Shown piece by piece: positions 6,543-14,729 of a stretch of 16,377 nucleotides of DNA (positions are counted from its first letter, which is position 1; each line of letters begins with the position of its first letter). Source of the DNA: Leptospiraceae bacterium (GTDB lineage Bacteria > Spirochaetota > Leptospiria > Leptospirales > Leptospiraceae); contig JAIXRB010000178.1 of assembly GCA_027485405.1 (NCBI GenBank), positions 1 to 16,377 of the forward strand, written 5' to 3'. Under the pieces are notes generated by a model, which was not told the origin of the DNA, did not search any database, and worked only from the letters and a program-made list of their open reading frames with translations. Made by a program: the position numbers and the translations under genes.

Positions 6543-8078
6543 TCAAGCCAAGATTCGATCTGAAACAGCGGCTTTGCTTCGAGTAGCAAATAAGGATTCG
6601 GATACCGAAAGAAAAGAGACGTAGAAAAAACCAATGGAATAGAGCACCATGAATCCAATGATGTAAGGTTTTCCTACCAGTACAGAGAGATAAATGCAAA
6701 GCAAGCAATAGCAACCCATAAAGAATTCTAGAAATGCTCGGTAGTCCACAGGCACACGGTATTTATTTCGATCTGAAAGGGATTCATTGCTGTTTTCTAA
6801 TCTCAATTTTGGGGTTCTTTTAAAAGCGGATGGAACTCCAAAAATTGCTTCAACCCAAGCAAAAGTGTTCATCACAGCGATACCAGTTCCAATCATCACC
6901 AAAACAGGCAAATAAACTAGTTTCTTTTTCCATGCTGGGTAAATCTCCCTTTGGGAGTAGGCATAGAAAATGACTGGTCCAAGGGATCCGATAGAAAGAA
7001 AACCAGCGGATCCAAATAGAATTTCAATTGGCAAATCGTCTAGTTTGACTCCAGCCCAATACTGTAGAAGTAGCAAAGGTGCAGTGAATAAAATATTCAC
7101 AACCATCAATGGATGGACGGAGTAGTTCACCAAATGCGTGATTGCTTCGGCTTTCACTTTCCAATTTTCTTTTGAATTCCAAATTCTAGGAATCAGTTTG
7201 ACTGCTGTTTGAATGGAGCCTTTGCACCATCGAAACTGTTGCGATTTATAAGCATTCATCGATGCTGGGATTTCTGCTTTACAGACGATGTCTTTTAAAT
7301 ATTGAAATTTCCATCCAATGAGTTCGGCTCGGTACGAAAGATCAAAGTCTTCTGTTAAAGTATCATGCTCCCAACCACCCGCGGTTTCAATACAAGTTCG
7401 TCTCCAAACTCCAGCTGTTCCATTGAAATTCATCCATAGCCCCGAACCATTTCTCGCGACTTGTTCAATCATAAAGTGACCATCGATCCCAAAGCTCTGA
7501 GCTTTGGTCAAAACATTGTAGTTTTCATTGAGGTGACCCCAACGAGTCTGAACCATTCCAATGTCTTCCTGTTCAAAATAGCCGATTGTCCTCAGAAGAA
7601 AGTCTGGCTCTGGAGTGAAATCAGCGTCAAAAATAGCGATGAACTCACCCTTGCTTTTTAGTAATCCTTCGTCGAGTGCCCCTGCTTTGTGACCTTTTCG
7701 GTTGGTTCGATGAAGGTGTTCAATCCAAAGGCCTTTCTTTTTGTAATATGCAACGCGGTTCTGGATTTTGTCTTTTGTTTCATCCGTCGAATCATCCAAA
7801 ACTTGGATTTGCAATTTCTTTTTTGGATAATTTATCGCGCAAACTGAATCTATTAGGCGATCCACGACGTAAAACTCATTGTAAACGGGAAGTTGAACGG
7901 TGACTATAGGCAGATTTTTGCTAGATTCAGATAAAATGAATTGGGGTTTTTCTTCACAATTCTTCTTAAACTTAGCGTAGAGAAAGACCATCAAATAGGT
8001 ATGTAAACCAAATAGAAAAAGGAAAAAGATATCGGCTCCGTAAAGGAGGAAAAAAGAAACTGTAAGAATCGTAACCAT
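6543..8078 (-). CDS. Membrane glycosyltransferase, family 2 (cellulose synthase-like)
   Basis: A 511-residue processive-type GT2 enzyme that would transfer sugars from a nucleotide sugar at the cytoplasmic face and probably extrude a polysaccharide or glycolipid. An N-terminal membrane segment (about 10-36) precedes the catalytic domain. Visible catalytic residues are VQLPVYNE (61-68), Asp95-Asp96 (LDDST), the DAD metal site (151-153), TED with the presumed base Asp244, and QQFRW (280-284), the acceptor-side motif of cellulose and hyaluronan synthases. C-terminal membrane segments lie at about 320-340, 352-375, 386-415, 446-468 and 470-490. The product is not deducible; no PilZ domain, BcsB or export partner is seen. 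The start ATG at 8078 has a poor ribosome site. It is divergent from the membrane-TPR gene, with 118 bp between the two starts. Confidence 0.88.
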   Translation of the reverse strand: MVTILTVSFFLLYGADIFFLFLFGLHTYLMVFLYAKFKKNCEEKPQFILSESSKNLPIVTVQLPVYNEFYVVDRLIDSVCAINYPKKKLQIQVLDDSTDETKDKIQNRVAYYKKKGLWIEHLHRTNRKGHKAGALDEGLLKSKGEFIAIFDADFTPEPDFLLRTIGYFEQEDIGMVQTRWGHLNENYNVLTKAQSFGIDGHFMIEQVARNGSGLWMNFNGTAGVWRRTCIETAGGWEHDTLTEDFDLSYRAELIGWKFQYLKDIVCKAEIPASMNAYKSQQFRWCKGSIQTAVKLIPRIWNSKENWKVKAEAITHLVNYSVHPLMVVNILFTAPLLLLQYWAGVKLDDLPIEILFGSAGFLSIGSLGPVIFYAYSQREIYPAWKKKLVYLPVLVMIGTGIAVMNTFAWVEAIFGVPSAFKRTPKLRLENSNESLSDRNKYRVPVDYRAFLEFFMGCYCLLCIYLSVLVGKPYIIGFMVLYSIGFFYVSFLSVSESLFATRSKAAVSDRILA

Positions 8079-8196
8079 GTATGTAAGCCAGAATTTCGGG
8101 ATTTAAAGGCAAGTCAATCGATTTTTGTGCACTGCCAAAAACCAGAAAAAAGGATATTTGCCATCTTATACAAGAAGAAGAATCTGACCCGAAACG

Positions 8197-10380
8197 ATGG
8201 AATCACAATGGAAGCGATTTTGGGATACTGGTGTCTTCCCATTTCTCGAGTTTATGCTGTCTTTGAGTTTGGGATATTGCCTCTCTCTATTCTTTTATGT
8301 AGGGCAAAGTGAACTTTCCCTAATAGATACCAATGATGCCGCCTATCCCTTTTTGCAAGGAGCCGCCATCCTTGCGTTCAGTTTGGGGTTTTTGGTCCGG
8401 AAGCTCATTGTTCATCTGCCTAAGTCCATTTCTGTTGGTCTTTGTTTTATTTTTTCGATTCAGTTGAGTTGGCTTGGACTTTCCGATTCCCAAGACTTCC
8501 TGATTGATTACATCTTTAACTTTGAAATCATTTTTCTACTAACTCTTATTACATTTCTCTCTCTTGGTTTGTATTGCGGAAGCATTAGAGATTTTCGGTT
8601 TATGAGCTTTGCCTTAGGTATAGTAGTTTTCACTTTCTACTCTCTCTTTGATCCAAACCAAAAAGCTCCCTTTAAAACCATCCAGATTGTATTACTTAGT
8701 TTGCTTTTCGTTTATTTTGGTTCAAATCTTTTCACCAAATCTGCATTTTCTATTCGATACTATAAAATCCGTTCTAAAATAGGAAACCATCCCCTGTTTG
8801 CGCCATTTTATTCCGTTAGTTTATCTCTACTTTTGGCTTATGTGGGATTGCATTTATATTTTCAACCAGGGGCAAAGATTCCCTTAGTTTTAGCAATTTC
8901 TTTCGCAATTCTTTTTGCTAGACTTGCTTCACTTTACAATCCTTTGAAGAGAGAGACCAAAAATCTATACTTCTTGGGAAGGGGTCTCATTTTACTCTCA
9001 ATCTTTTTCTTTTTCTCGCAATCTTATTGGAATCACTACCATATCATTCTTTGCGTTCTCCTGGGAGGCATGATCGGTTTTTTCAAACCAAATCAAAACT
9101 CAAGCAAAGAGTATGCGATCATTGTGGCAAAAACAATACTCTTATTTTTTGGTTCGATCGGTCTCTATCACTGGAACACCAGTCTCTTTACCAAAAGCTT
9201 AGTGAGTATTGCTTTTGTACCCATTTTACTTTCCTCTTTTTTACTCCAGACCCATATCATTCTAATTCCGCGGTTACTTATGCTCGGGATCGCTTTGGTC
9301 ATTAGTTTTGTTTTCTATTCTCCACCTTCCATCCGAGTGACCTCTCCTTTCGCCAAACAAGAATCGTATGATCCGATTCCCTACAAAATTTTAGACCTAG
9401 CCTTTAATTCCAAGGATTTTGTGTACTTTGGTCCCCTACTGCCTTTCAATACTGAATCGTTCCTTCCCAAGAGATCTGACATCAAAGGTAAAATCGTAGT
9501 CATTGGGCTTTCAAACAACAATAGTCTAACGATATCTTATATCGAACAATTGAGAAAAGAGGAGCATCCTTTTCTGGTTTTTGTTAGTCGAGAGAAGGAA
9601 GGAACATCGGTTTCGACTTCTGCGCTCTCCCTTTTGAATAGAAAGACTTTTTGGGGATTCGATGTTTATTTTCCTTCATATTATAAGAATCCACTTTTAT
9701 TTTCAAACGAGCTGTCCAAAGACTGGAAGTTCAAACATTTTGATGAAAAATTAGATAAAATCAAAGTGGGAGAAGTAAATCCAATATTGGAAAACACGAT
9801 ACGCTACTCTACAACTGATTTAAAGAAAGAAGCATTTACGATAAAGCAGTTGTACTACGAATCCTATCTTTCCTATGCTGAGTATTATTTTGGATTAAAG
9901 CAATACAGACTTGCCTTACAATCCATTGCTATGGCTCGAGTTTTCCAATCCCCAGAACCTAAATTGCTTCGTATAGCTTTTGAAAGTCTCAAACTCACCA
10001 CTCCTGAAGCAGAAATGATCCCGATTTTACAAGACTTAAGCCAAGACGGAAAGTACCAAGAATTCGCTTGGAATACTTTGATCCCTATGTACGAATCTTT
10101 AGGCGATTATGAAAATTCATTGCAAACCATGCTCATTCTAGAGAAGTATTACAGGATCCAAGGCAAAACTGCCCTCGCAAGTGAATTGGAACTAGCAAGA
10201 GTGCGAATCTTTTTAAACCAAGAAAACTGGAAGGATTCCGAAACCTTAATCGTTTTGCGATCTAAAGAAAATCCCAATTCCGTAATTTGGGAAAGACTCC
10301 GCAGAGAGCTTACGGAAAAAAAAGAGTCGGCAAAAAGACCTTATCAAAAAATCGAAATGAGAGAAGCTAGAATCCAATGA
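8197..10380 (+). CDS. Large multi-pass membrane protein with TPR-like C-terminus, unknown
   Basis: A 727-residue protein I do not recognise. Residues about 15-375 hold around twelve hydrophobic segments. Residues about 395-520 are hydrophilic and contain GKIVVIGLSNNNS (431-443) followed by ISYIEQLRKE, a strand-loop-helix pattern like the start of a Rossmann fold, but without the usual GxGxG. Residues about 550-705 are helical pairs resembling TPR or SEL1 repeats, for example ESYLSYAEYYFGLKQYRLAL (555-574). The layout recalls membrane-fused spermidine-synthase-like proteins, in which case the SAM loop has been lost; this is only a guess. The start is ATG at 8197; an in-frame stop lies four codons upstream. 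The stop overlaps the motA start by ATGA, so the two are translationally coupled. Confidence 0.75.
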   Translation: MESQWKRFWDTGVFPFLEFMLSLSLGYCLSLFFYVGQSELSLIDTNDAAYPFLQGAAILAFSLGFLVRKLIVHLPKSISVGLCFIFSIQLSWLGLSDSQDFLIDYIFNFEIIFLLTLITFLSLGLYCGSIRDFRFMSFALGIVVFTFYSLFDPNQKAPFKTIQIVLLSLLFVYFGSNLFTKSAFSIRYYKIRSKIGNHPLFAPFYSVSLSLLLAYVGLHLYFQPGAKIPLVLAISFAILFARLASLYNPLKRETKNLYFLGRGLILLSIFFFFSQSYWNHYHIILCVLLGGMIGFFKPNQNSSKEYAIIVAKTILLFFGSIGLYHWNTSLFTKSLVSIAFVPILLSSFLLQTHIILIPRLLMLGIALVISFVFYSPPSIRVTSPFAKQESYDPIPYKILDLAFNSKDFVYFGPLLPFNTESFLPKRSDIKGKIVVIGLSNNNSLTISYIEQLRKEEHPFLVFVSREKEGTSVSTSALSLLNRKTFWGFDVYFPSYYKNPLLFSNELSKDWKFKHFDEKLDKIKVGEVNPILENTIRYSTTDLKKEAFTIKQLYYESYLSYAEYYFGLKQYRLALQSIAMARVFQSPEPKLLRIAFESLKLTTPEAEMIPILQDLSQDGKYQEFAWNTLIPMYESLGDYENSLQTMLILEKYYRIQGKTALASELELARVRIFLNQENWKDSETLIVLRSKENPNSVIWERLRRELTEKKESAKRPYQKIEMREARIQ

Positions 10381-11114
10381 CTCAGCCTGCTTTTTTAGGA
10401 ATCCTGATTGCATTTACCGCAGTGATAGCGGCAATTTTTTTGGAAGGTGCGAGTTTTCGTTCTTTCTTTCATCTCCCAGCTTTTCTTCTAATTGTCGGAG
10501 GAACAATGGGAGCAACTTTTGCTTCGTATTCAGCCGACCAGCTTTTTGAAGCTTGGCGAAATCTAAAATTCAGTTTCCAAAAAAACTCAAACGTAGACAT
10601 GCAAGCCGTCTTTTTTCGTTATTGGGAAAAGGCTCGAAGAGAAGGACTGCTCTCTTTAGAAGAAGAGGCAAAGCGTTTGAATGAACCTTTCCTCAAAAAA
10701 GGAATCCAACTCATTGTGGACGGTTCTGATCCCAAAACTCTTGAAGAAATCCTTTGGGAGGCCCATGAAGAAATCACCTTAGCAGAACTCAAATCGGCAA
10801 AGGTCTTAGAAACAGCCGCTGGATTCTCGCCTACTGTTGGAATCATCGGAACAGTTTTAGGACTAGTCACTGTTTTAGAAAACTTAGAGGGAGGGACTAG
10901 GGTTTTGGGACAAGGGATAGCGACCGCCTTCATTGCCACTTTTTACGGGATTGGTTTTGCCAATTTAGTTCTTTTGCCTTTGGCAAACCAATTGAAAACC
11001 TGGTCCGCAAAACAAGCACGAAAGCGACTTGTGATTTTTAGAGGAGTTCTCGCCCTACAATCGGGAGAGAACAGAAGGCTACTCTCCGAGAGAATCGAAC
11101 CTTATCTGAAATAG
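10377..11114 (+). CDS. Flagellar motor stator protein MotA
   Basis: A 245-residue MotA-family ion-channel subunit of the flagellar stator in the inner membrane. Four membrane segments are visible: about 5-23, 31-50, 149-168 and 180-203. FLEGASFRSF (21-30) and LIVGGTMGATFASY (38-51) are the usual N-terminal signatures. The cytoplasmic loop has ARREGLLSLEEEA (86-98), carrying the charged Arg and Glu residues that contact FliG in known MotA. Pro152 in GFSPTVGIIGTVLG and Pro201 in NLVLLPLANQL correspond to the conserved torque-related prolines. Length is normal. The start overlaps the membrane-TPR gene by ATGA. Normally motB follows; instead the next gene is on the other strand and overlaps the motA tail by 36 bp. 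A distant MotA-like role, in an ExbB-type or defence complex, is less likely because the motifs are canonical. Confidence 0.9.
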   Translation: MTQPAFLGILIAFTAVIAAIFLEGASFRSFFHLPAFLLIVGGTMGATFASYSADQLFEAWRNLKFSFQKNSNVDMQAVFFRYWEKARREGLLSLEEEAKRLNEPFLKKGIQLIVDGSDPKTLEEILWEAHEEITLAELKSAKVLETAAGFSPTVGIIGTVLGLVTVLENLEGGTRVLGQGIATAFIATFYGIGFANLVLLPLANQLKTWSAKQARKRLVIFRGVLALQSGENRRLLSERIEPYLK

Positions 11115-12056
11115 ATGATGTACTTTTTTGTTTCGAAAGTCTTCGGGTATGCTGACTTCCGTTAAATTCTCAATCAAAAAACCCAAATCCTTCCATTCTT
11201 CCTCTGATATTTCCATTTTAAATTTTCTAAAGTTGGTTGAAAAAAGTAGGATTCCGTCCTTACGCAGAAAACGAGTCGCCAGATTTTTTAAAAGGGGAAC
11301 ATGTCCGGTTTCGACTTCCCAGTGCGTTTCCATACGCTTGCTATTCGAAAAAGTTGGTGGATCCACAAAGATTACATCGTATTTCTCTCTGGATTTATTT
11401 TGAATTTCGGATTCGACCCAATCTAGGATGTCAGCTCGAATGCTTTCATACGATTTTTGAGTGTAACCGTTTAGTTCTAAATTTCTCTCAGCCCAATCCA
11501 AGTATGAGTTGGACAAATCAACTTGCGTTAGTTGAATTGCCCCACCCTTCAAAGCATAAACGGAAAAAGATCCAGTATAAGAGAAAAGATTTAAAACTTT
11601 TTTACCATGGCACAGATCTCGAACATAGGCCCTGGTCCAACGATGGTCTAAAAAAAGACCTGTGTCCAAGTAGTCCGAAACATTCACTTTAAAGAGTAGA
11701 TCAGATTCTCGAACGGTGATTTCCTGCTTTGCAAAATCCAGCCGATTGTATTGATCGATTCCTTTTTGTTTTTTTCGCAGTTTTACAATGATTTCTGATT
11801 GGCTTATTCCAAAAACTTCAGCTACGATTCGACAAATTTCGTTTAACCGAATTCCTTGTTCTTCCTCTGTCTGGTGCTTTAGAGAGGATCGATCCCACAA
11901 AACAAACTTTTCCTCGTATTTTTCTAAAATGACAGGAACCTGAGGGATGTCTTCGTCGTAGACTCTATAGCAGAAAACGGAATTTCGGTTTGCCCATTTG
12001 GTTTTCTCTTTCTTCAATTTCACTAATCGATTTCGAAACATTTCCAAAGCAGTCAT
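11079..12056 (-). CDS. RlmK-like 23S rRNA methyltransferase, stand-alone
   Basis: A 325-residue class I SAM-dependent methyltransferase that closely resembles the C-terminal half of E. coli RlmKL, which makes m7G2069 in 23S rRNA. An N-terminal region (MFRNRL, then YRVYDEDIP and KKQKGIDQY) aligns with the RlmK linker. NVSDYLDTGLFLDHR (125-139), the SAM loop VLNLFSYTGS (154-163), VDLS (179-182) and the catalytic-type DPPTFSNSKRM (232-242) follow. No THUMP or RlmL domain is present, so this is the K half alone. The frame stays open to 12194, but that extension would run through the divergent rnhA start and has no family match, so I chose ATG at 12056; ATG at 12041 is also possible. The 3' end overlaps motA by 36 bp on the opposite strand. 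Confidence 0.88.
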   Translation of the reverse strand: MTALEMFRNRLVKLKKEKTKWANRNSVFCYRVYDEDIPQVPVILEKYEEKFVLWDRSSLKHQTEEEQGIRLNEICRIVAEVFGISQSEIIVKLRKKQKGIDQYNRLDFAKQEITVRESDLLFKVNVSDYLDTGLFLDHRWTRAYVRDLCHGKKVLNLFSYTGSFSVYALKGGAIQLTQVDLSNSYLDWAERNLELNGYTQKSYESIRADILDWVESEIQNKSREKYDVIFVDPPTFSNSKRMETHWEVETGHVPLLKNLATRFLRKDGILLFSTNFRKFKMEISEEEWKDLGFLIENLTEVSIPEDFRNKKVHHLFQIRFDSLGE

Positions 12057-12107
12057 CCTTCTCAGTTTTTCCTTGAGGGAATAGAGGAAAAGGAGAATTG
12101 TCCTGAT

Positions 12108-12524
12108 ATGAGCGATGCGTTGGTTCTTTTCTGTGACGGTTCTTCCAAGGGAAACCCTGGCCCTGCCGCTGTTGGGATCAGCGGCCAAAAACAAACAGGG
12201 GAAGAGGTTTTTTCAATTTCGGAAAGCATCGGAATCGCGACCAATAATGTGGCGGAGTGGACTGCATTAATCAAGGGTTTGCAAAAAGCACAGGAGATTG
12301 GAGAAAAAAAAGTCAGCATTAGAATGGATTCCGAACTTGTCGTAAAACAAATGAAAGGGGAGTATAAAGTAAAAAACAAAGATATGATCGATTTGAAATC
12401 GAGAGCCTCGGAACTGAGAGATTGGTTCCATAGTTTTGAAATCCAATACATTCCCAGAGAGCAAAACTCAAGAGCAGATGCCTTGGCAAATCTAGCACAA
12501 AAGCAAAGAGCAGTTTCTCAGTGA
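12108..12524 (+). CDS. Ribonuclease HI
   Basis: A 138-residue RNase H type 1 that cleaves the RNA strand of RNA-DNA hybrids such as Okazaki primers and R-loops. The four acidic catalytic residues are visible: Asp10 in FCDGSSKGNPGPAA, Glu50 in NNVAEWTAL, Asp74 in RMDSELVVKQM, and Asp124 in NSRADALAN. No N-terminal hybrid-binding domain is present, and the basic protrusion of the E. coli enzyme seems short, as in compact archaeal or Bacillus-type members. It starts 51 bp from the divergent rlmK-like gene. Its stop overlaps the GTG of the next gene, the first link in a tight rightward group ending with cca. Confidence 0.95.
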   Translation: MSDALVLFCDGSSKGNPGPAAVGISGQKQTGEEVFSISESIGIATNNVAEWTALIKGLQKAQEIGEKKVSIRMDSELVVKQMKGEYKVKNKDMIDLKSRASELRDWFHSFEIQYIPREQNSRADALANLAQKQRAVSQ

Positions 12525-12877
12525 ATTCATTTTCGTTTCGGCTCGCCTTTGCCTTTTTATTCATTCTATTTTTCTGTAAACAGAGCATTGAATCCGAGTT
12601 CGACGTGCTGAGAAAAAAAGAGTCCATTTTTGTTATGGTAGTCTACTGTGAAAAGAACAAGGCGGCCTTGGAAACTCGCCAAACAGAATGTTTAAAAATA
12701 GCAGAAGAAGCGGAAGCAGAGATCAATTTGACACTCTCCCGTTGGCAAGACTTGGGATTCACCAAACTCATTCTCCCCAAAGCAAAAGGCGAAGAAATGC
12801 AAATGGCGATTCGAGCAAGAACGGATTGGGCAATTCGTTACTTTGATATCTGGAAAAACACGGTCATTTTAGAATAG
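12521..12877 (+). CDS. Small exported protein or lipoprotein, unknown function
   Basis: A 118-residue protein with an N-terminal hydrophobic stretch (about 6-18) ending LFILFFCK. Cys19 could be lipidated, but Phe at the -1 position is unusual for a lipobox, so simple secretion or anchoring is equally possible. The rest is charged and mainly helical, with two further Cys (43, 57) and a RWQDLGFTKLILP segment. I do not recognise a family. The start is GTG at 12521, overlapping the rnhA stop; the next gene begins 4 bp after its stop. It is therefore part of the rnhA-fur-cca run. Confidence 0.65.
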   Translation: MNSFSFRLAFAFLFILFFCKQSIESEFDVLRKKESIFVMVVYCEKNKAALETRQTECLKIAEEAEAEINLTLSRWQDLGFTKLILPKAKGEEMQMAIRARTDWAIRYFDIWKNTVILE

Positions 12878-12881
12878 ACAA

Positions 12882-13331
12882 ATGGATCAAGTAGGCTATC
12901 CCTCTACTATGGGCGAAAGCGAGCCTTCGGGCATTTTAAAAAAGAACGGACTGAAAGTCACAAAGAACCGTGAACAAGTCCTGTCAGTATTGCGCAATTC
13001 CCTTCGCCCTTTGAACCACCAAGAAATCATGGAAAAACTTCCCAAAGAAGAATCCTGGGATCGAGTGACTATCTACCGAGCTTTATCTGATCTAGAAGAA
13101 AAGAACATTTTAAGCGTGTTGCATGCGACAGATCGAGTCACTTATTTTGAGTTAAACGATTCTAGTTCCAAGGACTCTTCTGTGCATGGACATAAAATCT
13201 GCAATTCCTGTGGCAAAATCGAATGCATTGACAGCCCCCTGGACGCACTCCCAACCGCCCATCAACTCCAGGGTTTTTCAGTCGCTACAGTCGAAGTAGT
13301 TTTTCGAGGGCGTTGCCATTCTTGCCAGTAG
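12882..13331 (+). CDS. Fur-family metal-dependent transcriptional regulator
   Basis: A 149-residue regulator of the Fur superfamily. The N-terminal winged helix spans about 20-80, with LKVTKNREQVLSVL and the recognition helix DRVTIYRALSDLEEKNIL (60-77). The dimerisation domain carries HGHKICNSC (His102, His104, Cys107, Cys110) and ends CHSCQ (Cys145, Cys148). These two CxxC pairs form the structural zinc site in known members. In an alignment from memory, the peroxide-sensing PerR His37 corresponds to Arg42, and PerR Asp104 to Cys115. A PerR role therefore looks unlikely and a zinc- or other-metal-sensing role is possible. The protein stops right after the last CxxC. The start is ATG at 12882; ATG at 12909 also fits. 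The end overlaps the cca frame by about 10-19 bp. Confidence 0.9.
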   Translation: MDQVGYPSTMGESEPSGILKKNGLKVTKNREQVLSVLRNSLRPLNHQEIMEKLPKEESWDRVTIYRALSDLEEKNILSVLHATDRVTYFELNDSSSKDSSVHGHKICNSCGKIECIDSPLDALPTAHQLQGFSVATVEVVFRGRCHSCQ

Positions 13332-14632
13332 ACCTCTCCAAAAAACTCTCACCTCTCATTTTTCAACACATCCAATCCATTGACCAAAAGATCCGTTCCC
13401 TAGGACACTCCGTCTACTTAGTCGGAGGCTGTGTCCGAGACCTTGCACTAGGCAAAGCTCCCAAGGACATCGATTTAGCGACCTCTGCCACTCCAGTGGA
13501 AGTTAAATCCTTGTTTTCTCATGTCATTGAAACAGGTATTGCCCATGGTACGGTGACTGTCATGCTAGACCGAATTCCGTACGAAGTGACCACCTTTCGC
13601 ACAGAATCTGGTTACGTGGATGGCAGACGTCCGGGGCAAGTTTCATTTTCTATGGAATTGAGCGAAGATTTAAAAAGACGGGATTTTACTATCAATGCCT
13701 TGGCTGTCGAAATCGAATCAGGTAAATGGATCGATGAGCACAATGGAATCGCCGATATCGAATCAAAAATCATCCGTTGTGTGGGAAATCCATTTGAGCG
13801 TTTTTCCGAAGATGGATTGAGACCAATTCGTGCTTTGCGATTTGCTAGTTCTCTGGGTTTTCAATTGGATCCAAATACTCAGTTAAATATTGCAAAAACA
13901 CGGTCTGTGATTCAAAAAATCTCGATTGAGCGGTTTCTAGACGAAATTCGTAAATCTTTCCAAGGCAAAGATCCAGAAACCTTTGTTCGATTGCTTTTAG
14001 AAGAAGACATCTTTTCTTTATTTTTCTCTAATTGGAATCCTCAATCCTGCAACGATGCTTTTCTAGGAACATTGAATGAATTGCCCAAAACGGATTTTCC
14101 TTTGTTTCTCTTTGTTCTCAGCAATGGATTGGGATACTCTAGCAAAGAGCTTTCAGGCTTTTTAAAGAAGCTTAAGACTTCTAACCAGACAGAAAAGGAC
14201 TGTTTACAGTTCAGTGAAATCCGAGCAGTTTTGCTCCAAAAAACCTTAGAATCGGACTACGAAATCAAAAAATACATTCTTAGCTCATTGGCAAAGTATG
14301 CATTTGCCACCTCTAGCGAATTAAAAACAGTCGTCGAGAGATTTAAGCCTCTCTGGGAAAACAAAACCTGGGTTTTACCAGCATACCGCAATTCTTCATT
14401 TTCAAATCAACTTTTAGAAATACTGAATCAAAACCCAGCACTTACAGTTCGCGATTTAAAAGTAAATGGTGTTCAGATAAGCGAAAACTACCCAAATTTC
14501 CCAAAAAAGAGCTTAGGAAGGCTCTTGAGCCAACTTTTGGACTATATCTGGCAAAATCCTGATCAAAACACAACTCAGTGCCTTTTGGAGCAATGCGCTA
14601 TAGAAATAAGCAATTTGCAAGAAAAGGCATAA
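13313..14632 (+). CDS. CCA tRNA nucleotidyltransferase (class II)
   Basis: A 439-residue enzyme that adds or repairs the 3' CCA of tRNAs using CTP and ATP. Visible motifs are VYLVGGCVRDLALG (34-47), the two metal-binding aspartates in DIDLAT (Asp52, Asp54), RRDFTINALA (122-131), and the base-recognition and body motif EDGLRPIRALRFASS (166-180). The C-terminal half is helical and divergent, as usual; no HD domain is obvious. Related poly(A) polymerases share the head, so that activity cannot be excluded. The start is a TTG: 13313 lies only 2 nt after GAGGG, whereas TTG at 13322 has an 11-nt gap, so either may be used. Both are inside the fur-like gene, implying coupled translation. Confidence 0.92.
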   Translation: MPFLPVDLSKKLSPLIFQHIQSIDQKIRSLGHSVYLVGGCVRDLALGKAPKDIDLATSATPVEVKSLFSHVIETGIAHGTVTVMLDRIPYEVTTFRTESGYVDGRRPGQVSFSMELSEDLKRRDFTINALAVEIESGKWIDEHNGIADIESKIIRCVGNPFERFSEDGLRPIRALRFASSLGFQLDPNTQLNIAKTRSVIQKISIERFLDEIRKSFQGKDPETFVRLLLEEDIFSLFFSNWNPQSCNDAFLGTLNELPKTDFPLFLFVLSNGLGYSSKELSGFLKKLKTSNQTEKDCLQFSEIRAVLLQKTLESDYEIKKYILSSLAKYAFATSSELKTVVERFKPLWENKTWVLPAYRNSSFSNQLLEILNQNPALTVRDLKVNGVQISENYPNFPKKSLGRLLSQLLDYIWQNPDQNTTQCLLEQCAIEISNLQEKA

Positions 14633-14690
14633 TCTCCTGATTCGGTTTGTATAAGATATACTCATTTTTGACGGAAGGATTACAGAACTC

Positions 14691-14705
14691 GCTTAAAATT
14701 TAAGC
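14691..14705. promoter_or_regulatory. Perfect 15-bp palindrome upstream of the sigma-54 promoter
   Basis: GCTTAAAATTTAAGC is fully self-complementary around a central A, with 7-bp arms. Its centre is about 58 bp upstream of the predicted transcription start. It may be a binding site for an activator or repressor of the porin promoter. It is AT-rich with no T tract after it, so it is a poor terminator candidate. Confidence 0.4.
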
Positions 14706-14729
14706 ACTCTTTGCCACTCCCTGCCCCCC

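Noticed and set aside
8079..8196. Possible divergent promoters between the glycosyltransferase and membrane-TPR genes
   Set aside because: A minus-strand TTGACT is present, but no acceptable -10 lies 16-18 bp downstream; no clear element on the plus strand either.
10619..10939. Minus-strand frame antisense to motA
   Set aside because: Overlaps a strongly conserved MotA coding region and matches no recognised protein.
10377..11114. MotA-like subunit of a Zorya-type defence system
   Set aside because: The sequence has canonical flagellar MotA motifs and length, and no ZorB, helicase or nuclease gene is adjacent.
12057..12194. N-terminal extension of the RlmK-like frame to 12194
   Set aside because: The extra 46 residues do not resemble the family and would overlap the start of the divergent rnhA gene.
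14649..14661. Short inverted repeat GTATA-AGA-TATAC upstream of the porin gene
   Set aside because: Five-base arms in AT-rich DNA are easily found by chance; no matching -35 element at a usual distance for a sigma-70 promoter.
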